Notes: generated from the sequence alone by a model not told the origin. DNA of 32,476 bases from a bacterium (GCA_021818985.1 JAKASO010000013.1:1-32476), one strand, 5' to 3'. Counted from the first letter of the stretch, positions 15,688-25,727 are shown. Numbers and translations are program-made.

Positions 15688-15787
15688 CCCCGTAAGGAGG
15701 AAGCAAACCGTCTTTCTCGCTTTTAGAATAAGATTGTTAATGTTTAGTGTAAGTAAATTAATAATTATTTTAATAAAATTAATCAAA

Positions 15788-15820
15788 TTAACAAATGTGT
15801 TCATGATATTATAATGAACA
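15788..15820 (+). promoter_or_regulatory. pfpI promoter with overlapping dyad
   Basis: -35 TTAACA at 15788-15793, 16-bp spacer, -10 TATAAT at 15810-15815. A 7-bp inverted repeat TGTTCAT (15798-15804) and ATGAACA (15814-15820) covers the -10, which would let a repressor block it. A GGGAGGG ribosome site follows at 15828-15834. Confidence 0.55.
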
Positions 15821-15839
15821 TTATATCGGGAGGGAAGCT

Positions 15840-16364
15840 ATGGCAAAGGCATTAAAAGCGTTAATCATCAGCGCCGACGATTTTGAAGATACCGAGCTTT
15901 TGGTTTCATATTACCGTTTAAAAGAAAACGGTGTCCAAATAGATATTGCCTCGATGAAAAAGGGCACGATAAAAGGCAAGCACGGATACGAGATTGAAGC
16001 AAATAAAGCTCTTGGCGAAATAAACCCGGACGATTACGATATGCTTATACTTCCGGGAGGAAAAGCCCCGGAAACCGTCAGAAAAGATAAAGACGCGGTT
16101 AGAATCGCTAAATCTTTTTTTGAAAAAGAAAAACCGGTTTCCGCAATATGTCATGGACCGCAGACTTTAATTACGGCAGGGCTTTTAAAAGGCAGGCATG
16201 CAACATCTTACAAGACTGTTGCTTCTGAACTTAAAGAAGCGGGTGCTTTATATATTGATAAAGATGTTGTGGTTGACGGTAATCTTGTAACATCGAGGCA
16301 GCCGTCCGACCTCCCCGTTTTTTTAAAAGAAACCATAAAAAAATTAAACGAAATCAAAAAATAA
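15840..16364 (+). CDS. PfpI/DJ-1 superfamily protein
   Basis: A 174-aa protein of the PfpI branch of the class I glutamine-amidotransferase-like fold. The nucleophile elbow AICHGPQ has Cys104 and His105, and Glu16 in DFEDTELL is the partner glutamate. MLILPGGKAPETVR (68-81) is the oxyanion-side loop. Length and motifs match YhbO/PfpI, variously described as intracellular protease, deglycase or glyoxalase III; which activity holds here is undecided. Cytosolic, stress-related in the family. Convergent with mscS, 15 bp between stops. Confidence 0.88.
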   Translation: MAKALKALIISADDFEDTELLVSYYRLKENGVQIDIASMKKGTIKGKHGYEIEANKALGEINPDDYDMLILPGGKAPETVRKDKDAVRIAKSFFEKEKPVSAICHGPQTLITAGLLKGRHATSYKTVASELKEAGALYIDKDVVVDGNLVTSRQPSDLPVFLKETIKKLNEIKK

Positions 16365-16379
16365 GTATAATACCTTATC

Positions 16380-17252
16380 TTACTTAATTTCGTCATGGTT
16401 TGCGTTTTCGGCATTACGCGTAATTAACTCATTTTTAAAAACTAAATTTGTCCACGGATAAGTCAAATCTATATTATTTTCGCTGAATTTTTTAGCTATT
16501 TCAAAGTTTAGTTCGGTTATTATATAGTGTCTGCGGATAGGGGATTCTATCCATACTATTAATTCAAGGTCGAAAGAAGAGCTTCCGAAACCGACAAACC
16601 AGACACCGGGTTTCGGATTTTTTAAAACTTCAGGATTATTATCGGCTATTTCGAGAAGCAGTTCTTTTGTCCGATCCAATTTTGAAGCGGTTTCTTCAAT
16701 TCCCAGAGGTATGTGCAGTCTAACCTTCGGATCGTTATGAGACCAATTTATAACATTGGAGGTTATAAAATTAGAATTTGGAACAATAATCGAAATATTG
16801 TCCCTTGTGGTAATGGTAGTGCTTCTTGCCCTGATGTCGGTTACGATGCCGTCGTAACCGGCTACCTCGACATATTCTCCCTCTTTTATAGGTTTTTCGA
16901 ATAATATAATAATGCCCGACATGAAATTGCTTATTATATTTTGCATGCCGAACCCTATGCCTAAACCAATAACTCCTGCTAGAAAGGCGAGCGAACTAAG
17001 ATTTATACCCAAAACCTGCAGCGACACAAAAATACCTGTTATCAGTATAAAATACTTTATAAACCTTAATACTGTTTTTACGAGCACTTTATCTATATGG
17101 GTATTTTTATACAGTTCTTTCTTGACAAAGTAAGTCAATAAAACCGACGATAAATAAGCGATGGCAATAATTAATAAAAATAATATTATAGATAAGAGAG
17201 TTATCTTGGTTCCTTCAATCGTAATTATTCTGCTTTTAAGAAATTCAAGCAT
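16380..17252 (-). CDS. mscS: small-conductance mechanosensitive channel MscS-type
   Basis: A 290-aa inner-membrane channel that opens under membrane tension to release solutes. Three membrane segments at about 17-42, 63-83 and 85-117; the third is the pore helix, Gly/Ala-rich (FLAGVIGLGIGFGMQNIISNFMSG) and leads into the hallmark ILFEKPIKEGEYVEV that opens the beta domain (TDIRARSTTITTRDN, VPNSNFI). The alpha/beta cytoplasmic domain follows, ending in IDLTYPWTNLVF where the family has a PFPQ-like motif. Length is close to E. coli MscS. Convergent with pfpI and divergent from the rsmG operon across a gap holding parS site 3. Confidence 0.92.
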   Translation of the reverse strand: MLEFLKSRIITIEGTKITLLSIILFLLIIAIAYLSSVLLTYFVKKELYKNTHIDKVLVKTVLRFIKYFILITGIFVSLQVLGINLSSLAFLAGVIGLGIGFGMQNIISNFMSGIIILFEKPIKEGEYVEVAGYDGIVTDIRARSTTITTRDNISIIVPNSNFITSNVINWSHNDPKVRLHIPLGIEETASKLDRTKELLLEIADNNPEVLKNPKPGVWFVGFGSSSFDLELIVWIESPIRRHYIITELNFEIAKKFSENNIDLTYPWTNLVFKNELITRNAENANHDEIK

Positions 17253-17418
17253 AATTTGTTCGCCTTAACGCCGTATAATTAATAAATTAATTGCAATAGC
17301 GGAAAGCATAAACCATAATAAATATAAATACTATATTAAATATTCATAAAGTCAATAATTTTTCATTTGCGTTTTATTATAATACAATAATTAATGATAT
17401 TAAAATAAAATTAAAACT

Positions 17419-17452
17419 TAATTTCAAATTAATGTTTCACGTGAAACATTAA
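17419..17452. repeat. parS: 34-bp direct repeat copy A containing parS site 3
   Basis: The parS core TGTTTCACGTGAAACA is at 17433-17448, within a 24-bp perfect palindrome (17429-17452). The whole 34 bp from 17419 is identical to 19904-19937 after parB. It lies in the mscS-rsmG gap, 50 bp before rsmG. Confidence 0.93.
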
Positions 17453-17501
17453 ATATTATATTTATAAATTATTTATAAGTAATTAAATAGCAGATATAAA
17501 A

Positions 17502-18167
17502 ATGGAAAAAAAAAATTTTATAGAAAATATCGTAAGATTTTTAAACGAAGCCGGTATAAAAACAGAGATTGAACGAGTTCAAAAAATATATACATTCTAT
17601 CTTGAGCTTATGAAATGGAATAAAAAGATAAATCTTACTGCCATAACCGATCCGGAAGAATTTGTTGAAAAACATGTTAAGGACAGCGCCTATCTCTTAA
17701 AAATTTTAAAAGGCAAAAAAATAAAATTAATGGATATCGGCTCTGGAGCGGGTTTCCCGGGGATCATAGTAAAAATACTTAATCCCGATATTCATCTTGT
17801 CTCAGTTGAATCCGTTCTGAAAAAATGCAATTTTCAAAAATATATTGCAAGGAAATTAGCTCTTGAGGGATTTATATGTATAAACGCAAATATTTTTGCA
17901 CTGAAAAATATTGACGATATTAATGCGCTGGTTACGAGAGCGGCATTCAACGTAAATGAGCTTATAGATTTAATCGCCGGCATAGACATTAGAAATGACG
18001 GGAGGATATTCCTTTTTTTAACGGATGCTGGCGATATTAAAAAAATAAAGCAGGGTAATTTTAAAAATAAAAAACTTTACAAGGACAAAATTTTAAGATA
18101 TAAAATTAATAATAAAGACTGTAGGATAATTGCTTCATATAAAATAAAGGTATTGCAACAACAATGA
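17502..18167 (+). CDS. rsmG: 16S rRNA (guanine527-N7)-methyltransferase RsmG (GidB)
   Basis: SAM-dependent methyltransferase acting on G527 of 16S rRNA; cytosolic, 221 aa. The SAM motif is LMDIGSGAGFPGIIVKI (about residues 75-91), preceded by the signature WNKKINLTAITDPEEFVEKHVKDS (about 40-65), and VTRAAFNVNELIDL is the later family block. It is the first gene of the rsmG-parA-parB operon, and its TGA overlaps the parA ATG in an ATGA. No ribosome site is evident before its ATG. Confidence 0.95.
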   Translation: MEKKNFIENIVRFLNEAGIKTEIERVQKIYTFYLELMKWNKKINLTAITDPEEFVEKHVKDSAYLLKILKGKKIKLMDIGSGAGFPGIIVKILNPDIHLVSVESVLKKCNFQKYIARKLALEGFICINANIFALKNIDDINALVTRAAFNVNELIDLIAGIDIRNDGRIFLFLTDAGDIKKIKQGNFKNKKLYKDKILRYKINNKDCRIIASYKIKVLQQQ

Positions 18168-18940
18168 CCAAAGTCATATCCGTATCTAACCAGAAAGGGG
18201 GTGTAGGAAAAACCACAACCGCAGTAAATATTGCCGCCTGCCTTGCCGCTTATGAAAAAAAAGTCCTTTTAATAGACGCGGATCCCCAAGCTAATGCTAC
18301 AAGCGGATTAAATATAAGGCTGTCAAGGGCCAGCGGAGTCGCCCATACGGTTTATGATTGTCTTATAGATGGTTCATATACCCAAACATCCATAATCCCT
18401 TCCGAAATGGAAAATCTTTATGTGCTTCCGGCGTCCAATGATCTTGTGGGGATAGAGGTGGAAATAGTTGACATAGAAAACAGGGAATACCTGTTTAAAA
18501 CTAACATAACAGATATAATAAAAGACGATTTTGATTATATTTTTATTGATACTCCGCCGTCTTTGGGGCTACTTACAATCAATGCCCTTGTGGCTTCTAA
18601 CAGCGTTATAATTCCAATGCAGTGCGAATATTACTCGCTGGAGGGGGTGTCAAGATTAATGCAAACGATAAAAATCGTTAAGCAAAAATTAAATAAAGAC
18701 TTGGAGGTCGAAGGGGTGCTGTTTACGATGTTTGATTCAAGAATGAATTTGACCCACCAGGTAGTCAGCGAAGTAAAAAATTACTTCGGTCCAAAAATAT
18801 ATGAAAGTATGATTCCAAGAAATATAAAGCTTCCGGAAAGCTCCAGTTTCGGGAAACCTATTATACTTTACGACATTAATTCAAAAGGCGCTACCCACTA
18901 TATCGAATTAACAAAAGAATTTCTAAAAAGAGTTGCTTAA
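18164..18940 (+). CDS. parA: chromosome partitioning ATPase ParA (Soj)
   Basis: A 258-aa ParA/MinD-family ATPase that drives ParB-parS complexes apart after origin duplication. Deviant Walker A KGGVGKTT at residues 11-18 with the signature Lys11, Walker A' LLIDADPQANATSG (about 36-49), and Walker B DYIFIDTPPSLGLL. There is no N-terminal HTH domain, so it is the chromosomal Soj type rather than a plasmid ParA with autorepressor domain. Translationally coupled to rsmG (4-bp overlap). Confidence 0.96.
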   Translation: MTKVISVSNQKGGVGKTTTAVNIAACLAAYEKKVLLIDADPQANATSGLNIRLSRASGVAHTVYDCLIDGSYTQTSIIPSEMENLYVLPASNDLVGIEVEIVDIENREYLFKTNITDIIKDDFDYIFIDTPPSLGLLTINALVASNSVIIPMQCEYYSLEGVSRLMQTIKIVKQKLNKDLEVEGVLFTMFDSRMNLTHQVVSEVKNYFGPKIYESMIPRNIKLPESSSFGKPIILYDINSKGATHYIELTKEFLKRVA

Positions 18941-18975
18941 ATTGCTCGAATCTAACATTAAAAAATTAAAAAAAG

Positions 18976-19893
18976 ATGGAAAAAACAAAAAAGGAAAAAG
19001 AAAAGATAGTTAAAAAAATTGTTCTTGGAAGGGGTTTCGGTGCGCTGTTTTCAGATATCGAAGCTGAAAAAGATAAGAACAATGTCTCAAAAGTGCTCGA
19101 AATTAATATTGAAAAGATCAAAATAGGAGTTTATCAGCCCCGAATGTATTTTAATAAAGAGAAGCTTGATGAACTTAAGAAATCAATTAGCGAAAACGGC
19201 ATCATTCAACCCTTGATCGTTTCTAAATCGTCCGCAGGTTATGAACTGATTGCGGGAGAAAGGCGCTACAGGGCGGCAAAGGAACTAAATTACAGAACGG
19301 TTCCGGTAATAATAAAAGACCTTAGCGGTCATAAGGCTTTAGAGATTGCTTTGATAGAAAACATACAAAGGCAGGACTTAAATGTAATAGAAGAAGCAAG
19401 CTGTTACAGACGGCTTATCGAGGAATATAATTTAACGCACGAGGAGCTTTCTAAAAAAATCGGGAAAGACAGGGCAACTATAACTAATTTAATAAGGTTG
19501 TTATCGCTTCCGAACGAGGTTAAAAACAGATTGATAGATGGAACTATATCTGCGTCGCATGCAAGAAGCATGGTCGGGCTTTCCAAAAAAGAAACGGATA
19601 TGATTTTAGGCAAAATAACTTATGAAAAATTAAGTGTTCGCGGCACCGAAAATGCCGCAAAGGCCCTTAAAAAACTGTCTAAATCTAACAAAAAACCTTT
19701 CCGGGTAGCCGGTAATAGGGATTTTTCTCTTTATTCCCAGATTAAAAAATATGAAAACGATCTTTTTGAAAAATTTCAAACCAGGATTAAAATAAATTAT
19801 AAAAACTCTAACGACAAACTTAAAGGGAAGCTTGAAATTAACTTTTTTTCTACAAACGATCTTGAAAGGATCATTAATCTCTTAATCTCATAA
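18976..19893 (+). CDS. parB: centromere-binding CTPase ParB (Spo0J)
   Basis: A 305-aa ParB. The N-terminus holds the ParA-contact segment (KKIVLGRGFGALFSD). The CTP-binding domain follows, with GERRYRAA at 94-101 and ENIQRQDL at 128-135. The HTH (LTHEELSKKIGKDRATITNLIRLL, about 150-173) reads parS, and the C-terminal 40 residues fit the dimerisation domain. It should load at the four parS sites in this window and slide along flanking DNA. The ribosome site is weak. parA ends 35 bp upstream. Confidence 0.95.
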   Translation: MEKTKKEKEKIVKKIVLGRGFGALFSDIEAEKDKNNVSKVLEINIEKIKIGVYQPRMYFNKEKLDELKKSISENGIIQPLIVSKSSAGYELIAGERRYRAAKELNYRTVPVIIKDLSGHKALEIALIENIQRQDLNVIEEASCYRRLIEEYNLTHEELSKKIGKDRATITNLIRLLSLPNEVKNRLIDGTISASHARSMVGLSKKETDMILGKITYEKLSVRGTENAAKALKKLSKSNKKPFRVAGNRDFSLYSQIKKYENDLFEKFQTRIKINYKNSNDKLKGKLEINFFSTNDLERIINLLIS

Positions 19894-19903
19894 AATTCAA
19901 ATA

Positions 19904-19937
19904 TAATTTCAAATTAATGTTTCACGTGAAACATTAA
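19904..19937. repeat. parS: 34-bp direct repeat copy B containing parS site 4
   Basis: The parS core is at 19918-19933; all 34 bp are identical to 17419-17452. It begins 10 bp after the parB stop and lies about 60 bp upstream of the atp operon -35, so ParB spreading from here would reach the atp promoter. Confidence 0.93.
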
Positions 19938-20000
19938 CTAATATAAGACGGTTTTTTTAATTAGACATTGATATCGGCAATTTCGGGAATATAAAATTTC

Positions 20001-20030
20001 TTGACTTAAATTATGGCAATGTGATATAAA
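20001..20030 (+). promoter_or_regulatory. promoter of the atp operon
   Basis: -35 TTGACT at 20001-20006, 18-bp spacer, -10 TATAAA at 20025-20030, preceded by TG two bases further up. The predicted start is at about 20037, and the atpF' ATG is at 20039, so the transcript would be leaderless. No ribosome site is present. Confidence 0.6.
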
Positions 20031-20038
20031 AAATACTC

Positions 20039-20467
20039 ATGAAAGAGCTGATTTTAACATGGCAAGGGTTTGCATTTGAAGGGGTTTCTTTTTTAATTTT
20101 TACTTACCTGTTAAATATTTTCCTATTTAAACCTGTCAGACGTGTACTAAAACAAAGAAAAGACGCTTTAAATTCACTTTCTAATAAACAAAAAGATTAC
20201 GAAAAATCATCCGAAGAAATCATTAAAACAATCGAGCAGGAAAGGCAAAAATTCAGGCATTCATTAAGCGAAGTTAAAGAATCCCATTACAAAGAAGCTT
20301 GTGCAAAGTCAGCAGATATAATAAAAGAGTCGAAAAAAGAAGCCGTAGTAAAATTTAATAAATTTCAGCAAGAACTTATAGGGTCGAGAAGCACCCTTTT
20401 TGATTCTATTAAAACACTGTCGCAAGAACTTTCTATTTTGATCAGCCAAAAAATACTGGGAGATTAA
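20039..20467 (+). CDS. atpF': F-type ATP synthase subunit b' (peripheral stalk)
   Basis: A 142-aa membrane-anchored stalk subunit: one transmembrane helix at about 12-32 (FAFEGVSFLIFTYLLNIFLFKPV) then a long charged coiled coil to the C-terminus. The FLFKPVRRVLKQRKDAL junction is typical of b-type subunits. It is paired with a second b gene immediately downstream, so the stalk is probably a b/b' heterodimer, as in many delta- and alphaproteobacteria and cyanobacteria. Which is called b and which b' is by position. Confidence 0.85.
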   Translation: MKELILTWQGFAFEGVSFLIFTYLLNIFLFKPVRRVLKQRKDALNSLSNKQKDYEKSSEEIIKTIEQERQKFRHSLSEVKESHYKEACAKSADIIKESKKEAVVKFNKFQQELIGSRSTLFDSIKTLSQELSILISQKILGD

Positions 20468-20476
20468 AGTACCTAC

Positions 20477-20953
20477 ATGGAACTTTTCTGGCGGATTTTC
20501 GATACATTACTCCTTGTTGCCGGGCTTACGTATATTTTTATCAAATACGTCCGGCCATTCTTTGCCAAAAGAAGGCAAGAAATCATAGATTCTTTCAATC
20601 AGGCTAAAGAGGCTGAAAAAAGAACCAAGGAGTTATACGATGAAACAGAAAAAAAACTCAGGGAAGCAAAATTAGAGTTCGAAAAATTAAAGGAAGAAAC
20701 CGAAAAAGAAGCTGCTTTTGAAAAAGAGCGAATGATAAAAGAAGCGCAGATGTCCGCAAAAAACATTGCCGAAAGGTATGTATCTCTTGCGCAGGCTGAA
20801 CTTAACCGGCAGAAGGAGGAATTATATCTCGAGGTGTTAAATATGTCTATTAAGATCGCAGAAGATATTTTAAAAAGAGAAATAACTCCGGAAACCAAAG
20901 AACAGATGAATAAAAGCCTTATAAAAAAAATGGGCGAACTTGTCGGCAAATAG
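20477..20953 (+). CDS. atpF: F-type ATP synthase subunit b
   Basis: A 158-aa stalk subunit. A single N-terminal membrane helix (about 3-24, WRIFDTLLLVAGLTYIFIKYV) is followed by RPFFAKRRQEIIDSF and a coiled coil rich in Glu, Lys and Ala. The C-terminal end (ISIKIAEDILKREITPE region) matches the delta-binding end of b subunits. It starts 9 bp after the b' stop, with no clear ribosome site. Confidence 0.9.
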   Translation: MELFWRIFDTLLLVAGLTYIFIKYVRPFFAKRRQEIIDSFNQAKEAEKRTKELYDETEKKLREAKLEFEKLKEETEKEAAFEKERMIKEAQMSAKNIAERYVSLAQAELNRQKEELYLEVLNMSIKIAEDILKREITPETKEQMNKSLIKKMGELVGK

Positions 20954-20965
20954 CGCAAATAGCGT

Positions 20966-21526
20966 ATGATAAATAGTATCGTTTCCAGAAGATATGCAAA
21001 AGCCCTGATTCTGCTTGCAAGGCAAAACGGGATCGTAGATGAGATACATTCTCAATTTGCCGAATTTGTTGATTACTATAAAAACGATCCCGGTTTTAAG
21101 GAATTTATCGAACAGCCTTTTGTGGAAAAAAAGATAAAAAAAGATGTTGCGGCGCTCTTCTTTAGTCAATTATCCTTTAAAGACGAGCTTCGGGATTTCA
21201 TTAATTTATTGATTGACAATAAAAGAATAAATCTTTTATCCGATATATTTATTGAATTTTCAAAAATTAAAGACGAGCTTTACGGCATTGTTAGAATGAC
21301 TTTGGTCTCATCCCAAAAAATCAAGGATAAATATTTAAACGAGTTAAAAGCAATGGTTGCAAAAAATTTAAACAAACGGATAGTTTTTGAGGAAAAAATA
21401 TCTCCGGATATGATCGGTGGTTTTTTGATCGGTCTAAACGGCAAATTATACGACGGAAGCGTTAAAAGCCAGCTTAATAATATGTACGCCTATTTAAAAG
21501 AAGGAGCTTTTGTTTATGGAAATTAA
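20966..21526 (+). CDS. atpH: F-type ATP synthase subunit delta
   Basis: A 186-aa F1 subunit joining the b stalk to the top of alpha3beta3. The N-terminus [13 protein letters not shown]-type (here [18 protein letters not shown]) is the family signature; the C-terminus [32 protein letters not shown] matches the terminal OSCP block. It overlaps atpA by 11 bp when atpA starts at 21516. Confidence 0.93.
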   Translation: MINSIVSRRYAKALILLARQNGIVDEIHSQFAEFVDYYKNDPGFKEFIEQPFVEKKIKKDVAALFFSQLSFKDELRDFINLLIDNKRINLLSDIFIEFSKIKDELYGIVRMTLVSSQKIKDKYLNELKAMVAKNLNKRIVFEEKISPDMIGGFLIGLNGKLYDGSVKSQLNNMYAYLKEGAFVYGN

Positions 21527-23027
21527 AACTTCGGAAATTACCGAGATCATTAAAAAAAGAATTGAATCCTATAAAAAAACCATAGATACCAGCGAAGTTG
21601 GTGTGGCGATTTCCGTCGGGGACGGAGTGGCAAGAATATATGGTTTGGATAATGTTATGTCGGGAGAGATACTTGAATTTCCTGCCGATGTTTATGGTTA
21701 TGTTCTGAATTTGGAAGAGGATAACGTTGGCGTTGCCATACTCGGAGAAGACTATCTTGTAAAGGAAGGCGATGTGGTAAAACGCACGGGAAGAGTTGCG
21801 GAGGCCCCGATCGGCAAAGAGATTATCGGAAGGATATTAGACGGTCTTGGAAGGCCTATTGACGGCAAAGGACCTCTTAACGCCAAAGATCATTCACCGA
21901 TAGAAAGAAAAGCCGTCGGCATAGTTCACAGAAAAAAGGTCAGCGAACCTTTATATACTGGCATTAAAATATTAGACGCTCTTATCCCTATCGGACGCGG
22001 TCAAAGGGAGCTTATAATAGGCGACAGGCAGACAGGTAAAACCGCTATCGCTATTGATACGATATTGAATCAAAAAAATTCCGGCGTTTATTGCATTTAT
22101 GTTGCAATAGGTCAAAAACAATCCAGCGTATCCTTTATATACGATAAATTGCACAGCGAAGGTGCGATGGAATATACGGCGATAATTGCGGCTAATGCAA
22201 GCGATCCTGCTACGTTGCAATATTTTGCCCCTTATACCGGCGCAACTATGGGGGAGTACTTCAGGGACAATAAAATGCACTGTCTAATTGTTTATGACGA
22301 TCTTTCAAAACACGCTGTGGCATACAGGCAGCTTTCCTTGCTTTTAAGAAGACCTCCCGCCAGGGAGGCATATCCGGGCGATGTGTTTTATCTTCATTCG
22401 AGACTTTTGGAAAGAGCGGCTAAACTGAACGATGCTCACGGCGGGGGTTCTTTGACCGCTTTGCCCATAATTGAAACTCAGGCGGGCGATGTTGCCGCAT
22501 ATATTCCAACAAACGTTATTTCTATTACCGATGGGCAGATATTTTTAGAAACGGACCTGTTCTATGCGGGTGTGAGACCGGCTGTTAATGCGGGGCTTTC
22601 GGTCTCGAGGGTAGGCGGTGATGCGCAGATTAAGGCAATGAAGCAAGTCGCAGGCGGCTTAAGGCTGTCTTTGGCACAATACCGTGAATTAGCCGCATTT
22701 GTGCAATTTGGCGCCGATCTTGATAAAATTACACAGGAATTAATAACCCGCGGCAGAATGATGAGCGAACTTCTAAAACAAGATCAATATGTGCCGATGC
22801 CGGTCGAACATGAAATTATAATACTGTTTGCCGCCAATAACGGCTATTGCCATAAATACAAGTTAAGCTCACTTAAAAAATACGAAAAGGAGCTTTTAAT
22901 TTATATAGAAAATAATAATCCGGAAATATTTAGGGAAATCAGGGAAAAACAACAGATAGACGATAACCTGAAAACAAAGTTTATTGCCGTTCTGGATACG
23001 TTTAAAACCTTGTTTATTGAAGATTAA
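21516..23027 (+). CDS. atpA: F-type ATP synthase subunit alpha
   Basis: Regulatory nucleotide-binding subunit of F1, 503 aa. I use the ATG at 21516, with AAGGAG at 21501-21506, rather than the TTG two codons earlier. P-loop GDRQTGKTA, Walker [12 protein letters not shown], and [15 protein letters not shown] with the arginine finger are all present. The length is normal for the family. Confidence 0.97.
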   Translation: MEIKTSEITEIIKKRIESYKKTIDTSEVGVAISVGDGVARIYGLDNVMSGEILEFPADVYGYVLNLEEDNVGVAILGEDYLVKEGDVVKRTGRVAEAPIGKEIIGRILDGLGRPIDGKGPLNAKDHSPIERKAVGIVHRKKVSEPLYTGIKILDALIPIGRGQRELIIGDRQTGKTAIAIDTILNQKNSGVYCIYVAIGQKQSSVSFIYDKLHSEGAMEYTAIIAANASDPATLQYFAPYTGATMGEYFRDNKMHCLIVYDDLSKHAVAYRQLSLLLRRPPAREAYPGDVFYLHSRLLERAAKLNDAHGGGSLTALPIIETQAGDVAAYIPTNVISITDGQIFLETDLFYAGVRPAVNAGLSVSRVGGDAQIKAMKQVAGGLRLSLAQYRELAAFVQFGADLDKITQELITRGRMMSELLKQDQYVPMPVEHEIIILFAANNGYCHKYKLSSLKKYEKELLIYIENNNPEIFREIREKQQIDDNLKTKFIAVLDTFKTLFIED

Positions 23028-23049
23028 AAAAAAGAAAAAATAAAGAAAG

Positions 23050-23907
23050 ATGCTGAATCTCAAGTCTATAAAAAGAAAAATATCCAGTGTAAAAAATACC
23101 CGCCAGATAACTAAAGCCATGAAAATGGTAGCAGGGGCGAAGCTAAAAAGGGCGCAGGCCGCTATGAACGGGTTTAAGCCGTATGCCGATACTTATAAGG
23201 CAATATTGTCAAATATCGTGAACAATACCCTGCTATTTAAACACCCTTTTTTTAGAAAATCCGATGCTCCTCAGAATATCGGATATATTATCATATCCAC
23301 GGACAAAGGTCTTTGCGGTTCTTTTAATGTAAATGTATTTAAGCGTGCGGCAGAAGAAATAAGCGGTAAAAATGCAAATAACCCCGAACAGGTAAAACTT
23401 TATATTCTCGGTAAAAAAGGCAGCGATTTTTTTAAAAGACGTCCGTACGAAATAATGTATGGCGTGAATTTTGCGGCAAAAAATGCCGGAGCTGAATTAG
23501 CGGCAGCTGTTTCCGATGGTTTTATTTCAGGCAAAATAGACGAACTTTATATAATTTCCAACCTTTATATTTCAACCCTTGTGCAAAAAGCCGATTCCAA
23601 GCGGCTTTTACCATTAGTAAACGTTAAACAACCCGGATTTATCGGCGGCTATCTGATCGAGCCTATTGCTTATGAAGACGAGGTTTTGGATAAAATATTT
23701 GAACGATATATAACCGTTGAAATACATGCGCGTATTTTGGAATCGCGCGCATGTGAAGAGGCTTCAAGGATGAATGCCATGGACAATGCCACAAGAAATG
23801 CCGGCAAGCTTATTGACAAACTCACACTTTCATACAATAAAGCAAGGCAAGCCGCGGTTACTCTTGAACTCTTGGATATAATTAATGGAGTTAATTCATT
23901 AAAATAG
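23050..23907 (+). CDS. atpG: F-type ATP synthase subunit gamma
   Basis: Central rotor shaft, 285 aa. The N-terminal helix SIKRKISSVKNTRQITKAMKMVAGAKLKRAQ and the C-terminal helix ARILESRACEEASRMNAMDNATRNAGKLIDKLTLSYNKARQAAVT-type block are both intact and form the antiparallel coiled coil; STDKGLCGSFN sits in the Rossmann-like middle. No cyanobacterial-type regulatory insertion is seen. Confidence 0.95.
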   Translation: MLNLKSIKRKISSVKNTRQITKAMKMVAGAKLKRAQAAMNGFKPYADTYKAILSNIVNNTLLFKHPFFRKSDAPQNIGYIIISTDKGLCGSFNVNVFKRAAEEISGKNANNPEQVKLYILGKKGSDFFKRRPYEIMYGVNFAAKNAGAELAAAVSDGFISGKIDELYIISNLYISTLVQKADSKRLLPLVNVKQPGFIGGYLIEPIAYEDEVLDKIFERYITVEIHARILESRACEEASRMNAMDNATRNAGKLIDKLTLSYNKARQAAVTLELLDIINGVNSLK

Positions 23908-23967
23908 TAATAATAATCAAAATAATAATAAAAATAACGTTTAAAATTTTTAAGGAGATTTCTTTAA

Positions 23968-25374
<1,407 letters not shown>

Positions 25375-25473
25375 ACAATTAAGCAATAAACAATTAAGAT
25401 AATAAAGATAATAAGATTAGGATAAACAAATAAAATTATTAGATTGTTATTAGAAAGTCGTCATTAGATTATT

Positions 25474-25716
25474 ATGCCGGTAAAATTAAAAATTATATCC
25501 GCCTCTAAGATACTATTCGAAGACAATGTAGATTATTGCGAAATACCTGGAGAGTATGGAACTGAGGGTATTTTGCCCGGCCACATAAACTTTCTTTCAT
25601 TTATTAATGCGGGAGTGATAAAATATAAAAAAGGCGAAAAGGAAAATACGATCGGGATTGAAGCCGGTTTTGCAGAAATAAATAGCGATAATGTAAATGT
25701 GCTGATCGAGAGTTAA
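25474..25716 (+). CDS. atpC: F-type ATP synthase subunit epsilon, short form
   Basis: Only 80 aa, against about 130-140 in most bacteria. What is present is the N-terminal beta-sandwich (ISASKILFEDNVDYCEIPGEYGTEGILPGHINFLSFINAGVI and IGIEAGFAEINSDNVNVLIES), complete to the point where the C-terminal helical hairpin should start. serS begins 11 bp after the stop, leaving no room for the rest and no sign of a frameshift. Short epsilon subunits are known in a few lineages such as green sulfur bacteria. Loss of the helices removes the usual epsilon brake on ATP hydrolysis. The 99-bp gap to atpD contains repeated AATAA-type runs. Confidence 0.88.
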   Translation: MPVKLKIISASKILFEDNVDYCEIPGEYGTEGILPGHINFLSFINAGVIKYKKGEKENTIGIEAGFAEINSDNVNVLIES

Positions 25717-25727
25717 ATAAATATTAT

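Larger units (their letters stand above)
15437..15839. other. 403-bp gap: dyads, gene fragment, pfpI promoter
   Basis: No intact gene. Contents: an 8-bp inverted repeat TTATTCTT/AAGAATAA (15446-15453, 15458-15465) upstream of the LuxR gene; a plus-strand reading frame from 15422 to TAA at 15571 without a start codon whose end looks protein-like (DVYSIWQFKFKDPKNYN), perhaps a pseudogene tail; a 16-bp perfect palindrome at 15672-15687; and the pfpI promoter. Confidence 0.5.

Noticed and set aside
15598-15804. 68-aa minus-strand frame rich in Asn, Leu and Ile
   Set aside because: No ribosome site, covers the palindrome and the pfpI promoter region, low-complexity AT-driven composition.
16448-16456. 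TTGTCCACG, a DnaA-box-like 9-mer in mscS
   Set aside because: Two mismatches to TTATCCACA, single and in coding sequence; no cluster of boxes anywhere in the window, so no oriC call.
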